From Chondrus crispus (taxonomy: Eukaryota; Rhodophyta; Florideophyceae; Gigartinales; Gigartinaceae): a stretch of DNA of 64,000 nt. The notes beneath the pieces were generated by a model. It was given only the letters and a program-made list of their open reading frames with translations. It was not told where the DNA came from and searched no databases. Numbering within the stretch: position 1 is the first letter of the stretch; every line of letters begins with the position of its first letter. Made by a program: the position numbers and the translations under genes. Location: positions 107,099 to 171,098 of the forward strand of contig NW_005179094.1 of NCBI RefSeq assembly GCF_000350225.1, in the 5' to 3' direction. Of the stretch, positions 40,644 to 51,840 are shown piece by piece.

Positions 40644-43443
40644 TCAGACTGAGGTTTCGCTGCATTGACTCCCGCTCGATCGCGGACAAAAAGTGAAACA
40701 CCCATGGAATGAGTTCATGTAAAAAAACTCGAAGGGCGCCCTAGCCATGACGAGGCGCATGATACGATCTTGTTCTCTCAGACCGTAGTGCGCTCTAACC
40801 AGTGGGAGAAATTTTACCTCCTCCTCGGTGAGGTGTGTGGTGTTATAACTGGCGATGTCCTTGATCGCCTTGACGACCAGGGGAGTTGAGCTGTGCCGCA
40901 ATTACGCGCGCGCGAGAACGGGCCTGTGCTCAGGTGACATTTGGTTGATCATACCGTGTAGTGATAGGCAGCAGGTATGTCGATCGAGGGTGGGGTCATG
41001 CGGTGAGGGCGATGTCGGAGCGGCCGGAGCATTCCCGGACGCAGTGTTGATGGCGGGCTTCCTTGTAGGGGCCTCGCTCGCGGTGGCGAGAGTGCGCCAT
41101 TCCTTGGTCTCTTCTATGGCCAATTGGTCTCTGCCCCGTTAGGTGGAGGGGAGTTCTTTCCTCGCGGGCTAACGCCGTGCTCCCTGCTCTATTGTGCTGC
41201 TCTGCGCTCTTGAGATGTGACTCTCTGTGTGTCTTTCTCAACTCGTCCGGAGTCATGGCGCCTACCACGGACCAGTAGCGAAGTAACACTACGATAGATA
41301 CGTCCCCAGAAACTGATAACAACCGCGCCCCGATAGTAATACCTTTTCTGCATACAGTTGCTACTTTCGCCTCACGCTGGTATTCCGTTGAATCAAACTC
41401 CCGGCCGAGCGTAAGTGACATCTGTTCCACGACGATGTCTCGATTACTTTAAACTCCATATTCGAAGTCTGTCTATGTTGATCAGCTCAAGGGCCCTCCT
41501 CGTCTTCTGCTCGTCTACGTCACGCCACCTACTCATGCCCCAGTAAAGCGTCCCCCGAACACCGTCACTCGTCCCACGCCGTTCACCGTCGATCTCAGGC
41601 CTCCTTGTGAGCTCCTCCCGACGGCAGTGGTTAGACCTAGTCCAGTCGCCACCGCCCGCATCTCGTTCTTTCGACAACGGCTGATCCACCGCCGTTTGAC
41701 TGCGCCGTCCCCCCAACAGAATGGACCTGCCGCTGGAAAATTCCTCGATACCCACCTCCTCGCTTTGTGCGCAGTAGGTCGTCTCGAAGTGACCGGTCCG
41801 ATCACTCGTACGTATGATGTAGGTCTGTGGCGATCTGTCAGGAACCCAGAGCAATTATACTTGTTAAGATTTGCCATGGCGAGGATCTTCAACGTGCTGT
41901 GCATTGTTACCGATTGCACGCTTTTTGGGGAATTCCGGTTGGGCCACCAGCTCACTATGGCCAATAGAACCCCCACTAATAGGACCATGGTGATCAACCA
42001 GACTCCAGCGATGAATGCGAGATTCACGGTAGCCTCCGTCTTGACTTCATTAAGGTACTCAGCACGGGTATCATCAATGGTACCTGAAATCCATGCGAGC
42101 CTCGTTTGTGTAGTTCCTCGCCCGCGGTCCCTCCATTCGTTGATCAGTGGCCACAAATTTTCCGCATTAGACAACGTGAGGATCAGTGACTTCACGACCA
42201 GCGAGAGTTCCTCGGCTTGCCATTCCTTCCTCCAGCATATGACTTCACCTTCGGTACGCAGTGCGCCTGTGATCTGTACGCAAACGGTTCCGATCTCTCC
42301 GGCCCACTTGATGAGCACGCCAACCGACTCGGTCATGAACATCGTGAAATTACCTCCAGCGTAAACACTCTTAACTAACTGTTGATTATCGAACCCGCCC
42401 AGTTGTACACTTACCTTATCCACATCATTCCATGGAATACCTGCCTCAGTAGGTTCACCGAAATCTACCTCTATGGCAAATAAACGCGTTGGGTTTAGTC
42501 CCGCCGGAGTTACATGCCTATCATGCCGTAGTATCCTAGCTGGACCCACACCCGGCTCGACACACTCTACTTTCCAGTCTGCCGGGTATGCTGTCTCTTG
42601 ACCGCAGTTTATGGTGACCACGGGGTTTTCGAACATTTGCATTTCGAGGATGTAGCCATGCTTCACAGCTTCCCAGACTAATGATCTGAATTGTAGGCTT
42701 GTAACCATTTCGGCTACTGCAACGGACGGACTTCCTTTCCAGTTCCGCTCCTTTAGCAAATAACATCCCAGAGCATCACAGAACAACACAAATGGCTCAT
42801 TAAGCATGGCAGCCCCCACCATCCCCGAGAACCACGGCATATCTGTCCCCCCAGTCAGGACTCATTCTTTAGCATTTGAGGTAACCAATGACTGTCCTCC
42901 TGAGAAGGTTACCTTGGTGATAGCCACTAGCTCCTCAACGTGTGACTGTTGAAAGCCAGCCTCTACCAAATTGTCGACGTTGACTTCTCCAACCTCGTAA
43001 GTAGTGCTGAAGTCCCTAGAGAGTCGTTTCGTTGGTACCCAGCTTCCCCCCGCTTTCATCCCTGCGTAAAGCGGCGTGCGGAACCCCGCTCCGGAGTACC
43101 CTGTTCTGTGCCTAGCTCTGGTTGGTATATCGACCGATCCAGGCCCGAACTCTATTAGAAAGTCCGCGATTAATAGTGCTCCCGTTGCTACTAGAACCAG
43201 TCGACTGACCCACATGTCGTTTCCGTCTGCCACAACGACAAGTGAGCCTCTGGTCAGGCTTCTGGGCTCAAGCCGAACCCTGCCTCCTCTTGCTATGACG
43301 TTTCCCGCTCTGTAGGCTATCCCCAAGGCCCACGACTTAGAAACGACAGCAGCCATACTCATACTGACGATAATGAGCCGTCCCACGTTCCACATTGGGA
43401 CCCCTATACCCAGTTCGTAAACTTTTGCGCTCGCGAAATTCAT
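40644..43443 (-). pseudogene. Decayed membrane-protein gene of unknown family
   Basis: The first ATG is at 43441-43443. Coding-like stretches run 43443-42862 (two membrane helices, about residues 17-38 and 98-120), then 42840 to about 41850 in the same frame after a TGA at 42862-42864. The second stretch has a large Cys-containing exposed domain and a strong helix (AFIAGVWLITMVLLVGVLLAIV). The reading then moves to another frame (41854-41444), a third near 41430-41120, and finally 41123-40644, itself broken by a TAA at 40902-40904. Frameshifts plus stops suggest a pseudogene, although some breaks could be short introns. The layout resembles the gene at 7792-9281. Confidence 0.5.
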
Positions 43444-43474
43444 TGTAAACTCTTTCTTGAAATTAGACAATGTG

Positions 43475-43570
43475 TGTGCGGTGTGTGCGGTGTGTGTGTG
43501 TGTGTGTGTGTGTGCGTGCGTGTGCGTGCGTGTGTGTGTGTGGGTCTGGGTGTGGGTGGTGTCCGTGTTT
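43475..43570. repeat. (GT)n microsatellite with GTGC and GTGG variants
   Basis: TGTG repeats interspersed with GTGCGTGC units fill about 90 bp, directly upstream of the decayed membrane-protein gene. Confidence 0.95.
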
Positions 43571-44678
43571 GTGCATCCGCCCTTCCTTCCCCCATTTTAT
43601 AGCCGCCGCGGCCTCATCTCCGAAACCCCCCAAAGTTTTCAAGAATTGGGAGCAGCTATTGCCTTGCTTCTCGAACGACGTGGTTTACCCAAAGACGTTG
43701 TTACATTGAAAATGTGCAGACCTCGCGTTCACTCCAACAATGACATTGCACAAATATTTCACTATAAGATTGCCAGGGGGCACTCCCTTTTACCACAGGT
43801 TATGGTCCAGTTTCGCATCCTGCTGCGCAACGATGCTCAACACAAGTGGCACTCCCTTTTACCACAGGTTATGGTTCCGTGGCGCATCCTGCTGCGCACC
43901 GATGCTCAACACAAGTGATCGCGAGTTCAACTTTCAACGTTTTCCAAGATTTTCAACTGTACGGCGACTGGCAAGCACCCCCCTTACAGCACGCTCCAAC
44001 ACCAAGGCCTCTGCTGCTCATCATCCGCAAGCACGCTCAAACACCACGGCCTATGCTTCCTCACCACTTCCCCGCTTTCATTCACCTCGATACAAGTCAG
44101 ATCGCGGTGACTGTTGGATTTCGCTAACGCTCATCCTTCCTGCGATCTTCCCCTACGTTCCTTTCCTTACAGCTCTATCGGACTTCGCTACTACATATAA
44201 TGTGCACCCCTCCCCCCACCTATCTCCTGGCCAAGGGGCACTCCCTTTTACCACAATGATGTCTGCAACCGGCAGGTTCACTCCAACAATGACATTGCAC
44301 AAAATATTTCGCTGTAAGATTGACATGCTGGCAACAAACTGGCGGTGGGTATAGAAACATCGTCAATTCGGAGATGATCTCTGCAACCGGAAGACATCAA
44401 GTCTTGACATCAAGTTTTCGGTATAACACGTACTCTTCGCTGGAAACCCCCAAACACATACTGTTTCGGAAGCTACCGGCAAAACGGGACCCAAAACTCC
44501 CGCTTCCGTACTTAAATCTTCACTTCACCTTCTCTGTGCCTGCTGCACTCCCACGGAACCACAAAAATCGACAACACACTAACATCGACAGCCAACCACC
44601 CATTAATAATCCCTCAAAACACCTCAATTCTCAACCCTGCAGCTGCCCTTGACATGCTCGCGGAGTATGCCGCGTGTT
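43571..44678. other. Non-coding sequence with direct repeats
   Basis: CACTCCCTTTTACCACAGG and its downstream 50 bp occur twice, 69 bp apart (43781 and 43850), and a partial copy lies near 44240. A longer block beginning CACTCCAACAATGACATTGC occurs at about 43731 and 44281. No gene is visible. Confidence 0.75.
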
Positions 44679-45145
44679 GTGGGATAACTCCCGTCCCTGA
44701 GTTGGCTGAGAGGCGGAGGTCTTCGCCGAGGGAGCCCGCAACGTAAACGCGCGGCGCGCGAATTATCCGTCACGTACGAGCTCGCGAAAAGGAAGTGGCA
44801 CAAGTGGTCGGTTACGCACAGTCGCTCCGTAGTGCGTAAACGGAGGCGACCGGTAACGGGTTAGAAACCGGCGCAGGTAAGCCTTCCAAACGGCCGTATA
44901 TTAGGCGCGAACCGGACGGGGACGAGCTTTACCCAGTTTACTGGTGGGGACGAGTGTCAGGTCTTAAGCCCTCAGATGGACGCCTCGGAAACCTGTCCCA
45001 GTACAGTACCTGCCGCCAAGTGCGCGCCGGGTACTGTACACAATTAAAATTGCTAGCACCAGAACTACTAACTATCGCGCGGATGCTTTGGGCGCGGACG
45101 TCACGTGTGCGCTGCCGTACATGCGTAATAGCAACCAACTACTGC
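44679..45145 (-). repeat. LTR family A, inverted diverged copy, part 1
   Basis: The reverse complement of this stretch follows LTR A from about 1108 back to about 640, including the terminal TTATCCCACA, the CTATATA-like region and the GTACAGTAC blocks. It is clearly diverged, with many substitutions. Confidence 0.85.
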
Positions 45146-46095
45146 GAAGACCACACTTGTGCTCCTGTAAACGGGGGTTCCCTTATTTTTGGAACATTCC
45201 CCAAAAAGCTGAACAGGCAAAAAATAGAAAAAGTATTCATTACTGGGGCCAGCAGAAATATCTTCCCTGGCAAGCAGCGACATATGATCCCATACCACAA
45301 GACGACGTGGATGCATTGAAAAATAAATCTGCTTATTGAACAGCGCGAGCGCCATTACTCTCAGATACTCTGTTGTCTTTGGGCAATTGAGCATGCTTTT
45401 TGAAAACCGGAAGCATGAAGAACCAAAAGGCTCGCCCTTCTTCCTCCTTGCGACCAACGGTGTCGTTCTCATTTTTGGTAGAGCTCTACGGTTAGTTCGC
45501 CTGAAGATGGACGCTGACCAGGTCAACAAAGTCGCTATAGAGGTGAAGGTATATGAATCTGCGCAAAAAGGAGCTTGCCGTGTTGAAAACCCGCAAAGAA
45601 AGTAACCGATGTCGTGTTTTGGCTCTGGTGAGGCGTGCATCTTTGTGTAGTATGCATACAGATGCTTTCAGGAGGGACGTTCGGCCGATAGTGGAACGGA
45701 GGGCCAAAGCGCGTGCGCTTGTCGAAAAGAGGCGTGAAAGGGCTGCCTAAGATCGCCGGGAAGACCTCATGAGAAAGCGAACGGCCAGCATTGCGCACGG
45801 CGAACTTGCTTGAAGCATGACGCGGCACTCGGATTTGGTGTCATTCAGCGTCGATTTTTTCAGATAAAAGAAAATCGATGTTCGATTTTTAGGGCACTTT
45901 TCGGTTTCTGCAGAGGCCTGACAGATGCGCGCGCTTTACCTCTGTCCTCGTCTGACAGGTTGTCAGAGAACAAGCTTTTCACTTTCCTTTTCAGTGCACG
46001 GAGAGAGTGCTCAAAGGCGGCAAACAAAAGCAGAATTGACGAATTGGAAGTAGTTTTTCTGTTTATTTTTCGATATCCGTTCCTTTTTTAGGGCC
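45146..46095. other. About 950 bp inserted into the inverted LTR A
   Basis: LTR A homology breaks off near 45145 and resumes near 46100, so this segment is extra. Plus-strand frames of 60-90 codons (45088-45339, 45336-45605, 45553-45750) look partly protein-like, with basic and charged runs, but share no recognised motif and are in different frames. No clear terminal repeats or target duplication were found. Confidence 0.5.
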
Positions 46096-46500
46096 CCATC
46101 ACACTGGTAATACTCGTGGACTACCGCACGGAAGACACGTGTCCTACTTTACACGTATGCCACGCCACGACCGACCGGCACCCGCTCGCTACACGGGGGC
46201 ACCCCGCCAATGTGTGCACCGTGCACGGCCGCCCGGATAATAACCTCCCCGCGCGCCGGTAGTTATACCTCAGACCCCTTTCCTTAGCTTTCCATACGTC
46301 CCCGTAGCTACCACCAACCTGACCGCGCGGTTGCTTTCCGTCCTCTTCGTTTACTCGCGCGCGCGCGATGCCAGGATCTCAGACCGTGCCCGCAGACGAC
46401 CAGGCCTCCTGGCTCTTCGTTGAGCGGGCGGCCTATAAGCCCACTGTCTCATCCAAATCGGTAAGCGCATTCTCCAATTTCTTTCACGCGGACCAAACCG
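46096..46500 (-). repeat. LTR family A, inverted diverged copy, part 2
   Basis: The reverse complement matches LTR A from about 560 back to about 130, including ACCTCCCCGCGCG, CGTGCACGGC and the AATCGGTAAGCGC block. The outer edge decays near 46500. Confidence 0.85.
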
Positions 46501-46538
46501 AACCCTTAACTCTTTCCAATCGCCAAAAAAGTCGACTA

Positions 46539-46572
46539 AAAAAATCACCCACAATATTGTGGGTGATTTTTT
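46539..46572. repeat. Perfect 34-bp palindrome at the LTR A/copia junction
   Basis: The sequence AAAAAATCACCCACAAT is followed directly by its reverse complement, with a few further pairing bases outside. It lies between the decayed LTR A copy and the truncated copia element and could be a tiny TIR element or a terminator-like hairpin. Confidence 0.9.
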
Positions 46573-46575
46573 GAG

Positions 46576-46887
46576 TCAAATTTTTTGAGCCCGTGGGCAG
46601 AAAAAATCAAACGCAAAAATTGCCCGAAATTGGCCATTTTGACCTTCCTGTGGTCGCTTGGTTGGTCCTGTGTTATTTGCGCTGCAGATTGCCGCCTTGT
46701 TATCCATGAAGAGTGAGGTGGCCTGTTTGAGGTTCATGGAGATGTCTTGGAGGATTCGGCGTATCCATGTGGTCTGCTGTGCGGTGGAGGTTGCAGCAAT
46801 GTATTCCGCCTCGCAGGCGGATAGCGCTGGTATGGATTGTTTCATGGATCCCCAACATATGGGGGTGCCGTTGTATGTGTGTATCAT
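46576..46887 (-). pseudogene. Copia 2 RNase H fragment
   Basis: It carries ALSACEAEYIAATSTAQQ and LFMDNKAAICSANNTGPTKR, the second and third RNase H motifs. Homology stops at about 46655, where unrelated AT-rich sequence with the 34-bp palindrome begins. Confidence 0.8.
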
Positions 46888-47731
46888 GCCTGAAACTGAT
46901 TTGCGATCTTTGACATCTGCTGCGAAGTCGGCCTCGGTGTATGAGTGGAGAATGTTAGGTGGGGGATGGTAGGAAGGTTGGCGGGGGTGTTGGTGCGGTC
47001 CTGCTTTGAAGAGGAGGCCGTGGTTTGGTGTGTGTTTCAGGTACCGGAGGAGACGTTTCAGAGCGTTCCAGTGTCCTTCAGTCGGGATTTTTGATGCGAT
47101 GGAGAGCCGGTTGGCGAGGAAGTAAATGTCGGGCCTTGTGGAATCGGCGATGTATCGGATGTCTCCAAGCAGTTCCTAGTATTGCTTTGTGTGTTGCGGG
47201 GTGCTGGTGTCCGATTCGGTTGGTCCGTGGAGCCCTACGCCATCGTTGTATGGGGTTGGTTTGCCGTTGCAAGTTGCCATGTATGCCTTTTGTACGATAT
47301 AGTTGATGGCTTTGGGTTGCGATACGTGGATGTCACCTTTTTCAGATCGCTGTACTGTTCATCCTAGGAAGGATTTTTGTGCGCCCAGGCGTTTGATCTT
47401 GTACGTGGCCGCCAGTATGCTGGCAAATTTGTCGAGGAGGTGTTTGTGGTTTGCATCAATAGTGAAGTCGTCCATACTGATTCCGACGAAGACCGTCTGG
47501 TCCGTGGTAGAGAGGTGGAACAAGCACGGGTAGGCCTCGGATTGGGTGAAGTTGGGTTTTTTTAGAACTGCAAATACAGCGGTGAGGTAGATGTGTCCTG
47601 CGGGCGGTGTCCCGTAAAGGTTCTTGGCGAGTTTCCCTGCTCGGCAGGGATGTTTAAGGCTTCCGTCGAACCGCGGGTGCTGCCTGACGTATACGGGTCG
47701 CCGCGTAGCGCACAGCGAGCTTTCCGTTTCA

Positions 47732-48109
47732 CTATTTGTCCCTGGCTGTCGCGTTTATATCGGTATCCATTTTAAGGGGGATCAGTTGGGCTGTTCGTGG
47801 GATCTTGTTATCGGGGAGCCATGTGATCACGTTGTTTTTGTCGATGGTGTCGAGTTCGGAGTTGTGGGCAATTTCCCACTCTCGAACATCTGGGTATCGC
47901 TTCGCTTGGCCGTGGTGTAGCGCAGCAGCGGTGGTGGGTGTGATCTCGATCGGCGTGGGGTGGGGTGAGAAAGCCTTGAATACTGCCGTGCTGTGCGCGG
48001 TGGGGTCTTGTGAGCGCTGATATGGTCTGAAGTTGACAGTGCGGATGCGTTTTGTTCTCCTGGTTTTCGTCTCGAGAACGACAATGTGTGTTGGGTCTGA
48101 CGCGTACAA
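47732..48109 (-). pseudogene. Copia 2 start of reverse transcriptase
   Basis: Motifs typical for the beginning of copia reverse transcriptase are present (REWEIAHNSELDTIDKNNVITWL). Beyond 47732 the sequence to about 46900 is a patchwork of frames that still shows traces of RT. Confidence 0.6.
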
Positions 48110-48255
48110 GTAGCGGATCGTGTTGGCTCTGGATTCTAGTTTGGATATTGGTTCCGGTTTGGGAGCACTGGTGTTCTGCCGAGCTGTTCGAAGACCAGGA
48201 ATTGGGGCACTTGTGGGACATGGTTATTCCAGATTGTGGTGGGGGTCTGGCCTGT

Positions 48256-48615
48256 TCAGTGGCGCATAATATGATTGTACTTGAATGCCGCGTCGCGTAC
48301 GGCATCTCCCCAGTGAGACGCCGGCAATTGGCTGTGTTGCAGGGCTGCTCTCGCGGCGTTCATGATTATGGCATTGATTCTTTCGGCGATACTGTTTTCT
48401 TGTGGCGTGTACGGGACTGTGGTTGTGTGCCGAGTGTTGTGTAGGCGGGAGATCCTGGCTGCCGTAGTGGAGGTATATTCAAGGGCGTTGTATGTATGGA
48501 GGAGCTTGGGTGTGTCGCCGCGGGGTCGCTTGAGTAGGCAGAGGATGTGGTTGAGGCGATGTGGTGTTGCTTGGCGGGCGGGTAGGAAATCGACGATCAG
48601 GTAGCGGGAGTTCAT
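48256..48615 (-). pseudogene. Copia 2 integrase C-terminal half
   Basis: This fragment contains TTTVPYTPQENSIAERINAI, the region around the catalytic Glu of copia integrases, followed by HWGDAVRDAAFKYNH. The zinc domain and first catalytic Asp lie upstream in other frames or are lost. Confidence 0.75.
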
Positions 48616-48744
48616 GTCTATGAGGGTGAGGATGTATTTGTTGCCTTGGCAAGAGACTGGGTTGATCGGGCTGCAGATGTCGCTGCTGTAGGCCTCTCCT
48701 GTGCCGTATGAGTGCGTTGCGGGTTTGTGGGGGCGGGCTGTAGC

Positions 48745-49503
48745 TTAGCTGCGGCACAGCTGCGGCATGTGAATCTGGGGGGTCTTTTGGTAAGGGAGGG
48801 CCGGAGGTTGTGTAGGAGGCCGCGTTTGGCCATTATCTGTAGTGTGGCTGGTCTTATGTGGTTGAATATCATGTGGTACTGGTAGAAGTCGCGTTCGACT
48901 TGGGGGTGGGGGTACAGCGGGGTTGTGTTGAAAGGGGATGGGTGTTTCCCTGCGCGAGAGTGGGGTCGGGGAGGCGTAAGGTGGGCGCTTTATGATGCCT
49001 GGTGTGGGTCGGGAGGGACCCGAGGGTGTCTTTCTCGGGGAGGTGTCGCTGGCGGTGGGTCTTGGTGTTGTGGTTATGGTGCGCGCTGCTTTTGCCTGTA
49101 GAGTAGGGTTGGGGGTGTTGATGAAGTACAGGCCTTTGGAGAACGTAGACGTGGGGACAGTGTGGTGGGTGCTTGTTTTGGTGTTGATGACTGTGGCATA
49201 GTGGGGCGTGAAAAGTACGGTGCCCCACTGGCAGGCGACATCATGTACGGAGACGAGTTTGGTCTTGTTCGCCGGGTTTGCGATGGCTGGAACGGAGATT
49301 TTCTTCTTGAAGGTCGTCGATATCTGCAGTGTGCCAGAATGAGTGGCAGGCTGGGTAATGGATGTGGACGTGTTAGTTCGCAGGACTTTTCGAAGCGGGC
49401 ACATGTTGGGTGAGGGGGTAATGTGAGTCGGGTAGGCGCTAGAGTCCAGTGCGAATTTCGTACTATGACAGTCATCGTTGCCGTGAGTGGGTATTGGTTC
49501 CAT
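48745..49503 (-). pseudogene. Copia 2 protease to pre-integrase region
   Basis: The retropepsin site reads FALDSSAYPTHIT, so the Gly after Asp-Ser is replaced by Ser. The stretch continues through protease-like sequence (AVINTKTSTH) and a Pro/Thr-rich region with LPYQKTPQIHMPQLC. It is open for 252 codons with no recognisable catalytic integrity. Confidence 0.6.
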
Positions 49504-49957
49504 GTTGTCTTGTGGCAGGGTTGTTGGGTCGTCGTCGACGACGACCTAACGCACATCGGATCACAGATCTGTGATCATGTTGGTGTGCGGGCGGTTGCGC
49601 TCGGATCGGCGGGGCTTGAGACGGAGGGTACCGCAAGGTTGGGCCGTGGTGTGGGGAACCCATGGTGTGGCGAACTGTGGGGGGATGTAACCGTAGAAGG
49701 GTGGTTGTGTGTATGCGGGCGGGTGCGGGGTCCATGGGCGGGGCCATGGGGGTTGGGCACGTCCTCGCCCACGTCCTCGCCCACGGTAGCGACGTGTTTT
49801 GTTGTTTTGTGCTGGGAGTTTGGGGGTTGTTGGTGTGCCATGGATTCCTTGTGGCGTTGTGGCGTTTGTGGTGTCTTTTTCTGTGACACGGGCTTGTAAA
49901 GATTTGAGACGGCGTTGGAGGTTTTTTTATTGTGGTTGGCATTGTGTCCGTTTCGAT

Positions 49958-50377
49958 CTACGTGTCGTGGAGGTGTTTGAATGTTTCGTGCGTGTCCAGT
50001 CCTTGGATCATGAAATCGATAGTGGATAATTCGTCCTCTAGAATGCAGGGGTAGTCTTCTAGACGCATTCGTAGGCGTATATTTCTGTGTGTTTGGAGGT
50101 AAGTGTCAAGGGAGTCGGTCATGGCAAATTTTGTTCTTTGCGCTTCCTGGCGGAAGATCGTGTTTGAGATGGATGCGGACGCCGTGAAGTGGTTCTTGAT
50201 TGCTTCGGAGAGCTGCAGTGGGGAGGTGTTGAGCTCCAATTCGATAGCGGGAGAGACTTCTTGTGGGAAACTGTTTATTATCGCCATGCGGAGGTAGGCA
50301 GAGTTCTGGCGGTCATTGATGTAGAGTGGATCTCCTGGTGCTGGCGGTGAGGCATGAGGGTTGAGGATGTTCTCCAT
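49958..50377 (-). pseudogene. Copia 2 gag N-terminal part
   Basis: 139 codons from an ATG at 50375-50377. The helical pattern (YLQTHRNIRLRMRLEDYP ... STIDFMIQGLD) resembles copia Gag proteins (inference). The frame stops at 49958; a Pro/His/Thr-rich stretch in another frame (49575-49889) probably represents the rest of gag. Confidence 0.6.
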
Positions 50378-50470
50378 GTTGTTGATTACGACGATTTCTT
50401 GGATTGTTTGGTACCTATGTGGTAATTGTTTCCGTTTGGTAGCAAGATGGGTGTGGTATCATTGCCAGGA

Positions 50471-51427
50471 TGTGTACAGTACCCGACGGCGCCTGTTCAT
50501 TACAGGCGCACGCCCACACGTGTGCATTACACGCGCACGCGGACGCTCACACGGGCATTACAGGCGGACGCCTACACGTGTGCCTTACAGGCGGAAGATC
50601 TACTGTATACATTACAGCCCGGAGGTTGTATATGACAAGGTACAGTAGTAATGGCACAGTACAGTGCATTACATAATAGAGTACAGTAGTACAGTAGGAC
50701 GGACAATGTCCAAGACCCCGCGACCTCGCTTATTTAAGCGACGGCGCCGGGCAATGACAGTAAACAGTCAAGGATCTTTTGGGAACGGATTTCCTTCGAC
50801 GGTGCGACACCGCGGGTCAAGACAAGCCTCTGACTTAGGCGGCATTGTCGGCATCTGTCTTGCGACGTTTCCCTGGCTTCTATTGCCTTTACTTTACCTT
50901 TTCCATTCCTCCGTCTTTGCGACTACGCGGGTTAAGACTAGCCTCTAACCTCGGCGTGTTACTGTCGCTCGACGTTCCAATTGTTTTCCTTTTTACTCTG
51001 TCGTTGCGACCACGCGGGCTAAGACTGGCCTCTTGCCTGGGCGTATTACTGTCGCACGACCTATTTCTCTCTCCCTGCATTGTGACGATTGTCAAGTCGC
51101 GGCTACGAAAAGCCTCTGGCCTTGGCGGCACTATTGACATCTGTCCCGCTCGTTCCCTCTAGGAGTTTCCGCTACTCGGCGCTCCGCCCGTGTCTGACAC
51201 TAGTCTTTAGGCTCGGGTTCACCCCTGTTTTGTGTGTTCTTACACCACCCCTTCCAGTGCTGGTCCCATTCCGGGTCCGCACTTCGACCAGTACGTCGTG
51301 CTTTTACAGTCGGCCGACGTACTTCCCCTTTGCTCTACCACAGTCCCGATCTACCGCGGGACACCCCCTATTGGTTGTTACCTCTTCCGCGAGCTAGCTC
51401 ATAGCTGGCGACCGTCACTATACTACA
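50471..51427 (-). repeat. Copia 2 LTR (5' in element sense)
   Basis: 957 bp bounded by TGTGTACAG and CTATACTACA, so the ends read TG...CA in both directions. On the minus strand TGGCAATGATACC follows as a possible primer-binding site before gag. The left part has tandem ACACGTGTGCATTACAGGCG-like units near 50500-50600, and a TATTTAAG box lies near 50731. There is no second copy in the window. Confidence 0.7.
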
Positions 51428-51840
51428 ATGGGTAGTTTTCCGATGAGTTTTCCTTCGTCAGAAGGGGATGGGCCTGTCTGAGCCATTGCGGTCGGTGTTT
51501 GGTCGGGGCGTGGGGCAGCGGGAGGGGATTCTTCGCACTCAAGGGGTTGGTTGGGGGGACGGGAGTTGGGGTGTGGTGGGAGGGGTTGTTTCGCACTCAA
51601 CACTGTGTTGTGGAGGCCTATCTGGGTTGGGGCCTTTGGCGTTGGGCAGCGGAGGCGGGGGTCGGTACTCGAGATCTGGGGTGTTGTCTTGTCGGTCGGT
51701 GGGTGCGGGTAAGTTGTGAGGTTGGTGGTGGTGGTGACGTTGGGGGCGTCGTGGTGGGAGGGGTTGACCGTGTTGCAGCGGTTGCGATGTCGGGTCCATA
51801 ACCTGTCGTGCAAGGAACTATACCTCGTTTATTGTCCGCT
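51428..51840 (-). other. Pro/Thr/His-rich open segment of unknown origin
   Basis: The minus-strand frame 51418-51813 is biased like the Gag-proximal part of copia 2, but no motif is visible. It may be a piece of another element or simply low-complexity DNA. The tracts are GGTGGGAG-like on the plus strand. Confidence 0.35.

Larger units (their letters stand above)
46655..50377 (-). mobile_element. Copia element 2, minus strand, 3'-truncated and decayed
   Basis: Gag, protease, integrase, reverse transcriptase and RNase H remnants follow one another on the minus strand. The RNase H end is cut at about 46655, before the SKHID motif would occur, and no left LTR is present. The upstream LTR is at 50471-51427. 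The coding region has many stops and frame changes. Confidence 0.85.

Noticed and set aside
1126..42864. Alternative genetic code or selenocysteine to explain many single in-frame stops
   Set aside because: TAA, TAG and TGA all occur as breaks, the breaks sit at unrelated residues of transposon proteins, and copia 3 and the host genes read with the standard code.
43457..43918. Cys/Val-rich frames over the GT microsatellite
   Set aside because: They are generated by the (GT)n repeat.
47025..49900. Plus-strand Trp/Val-rich frames opposite copia 2
   Set aside because: They are complements of the Pro/His/Thr-rich minus-strand copia sequence, where the motifs are.
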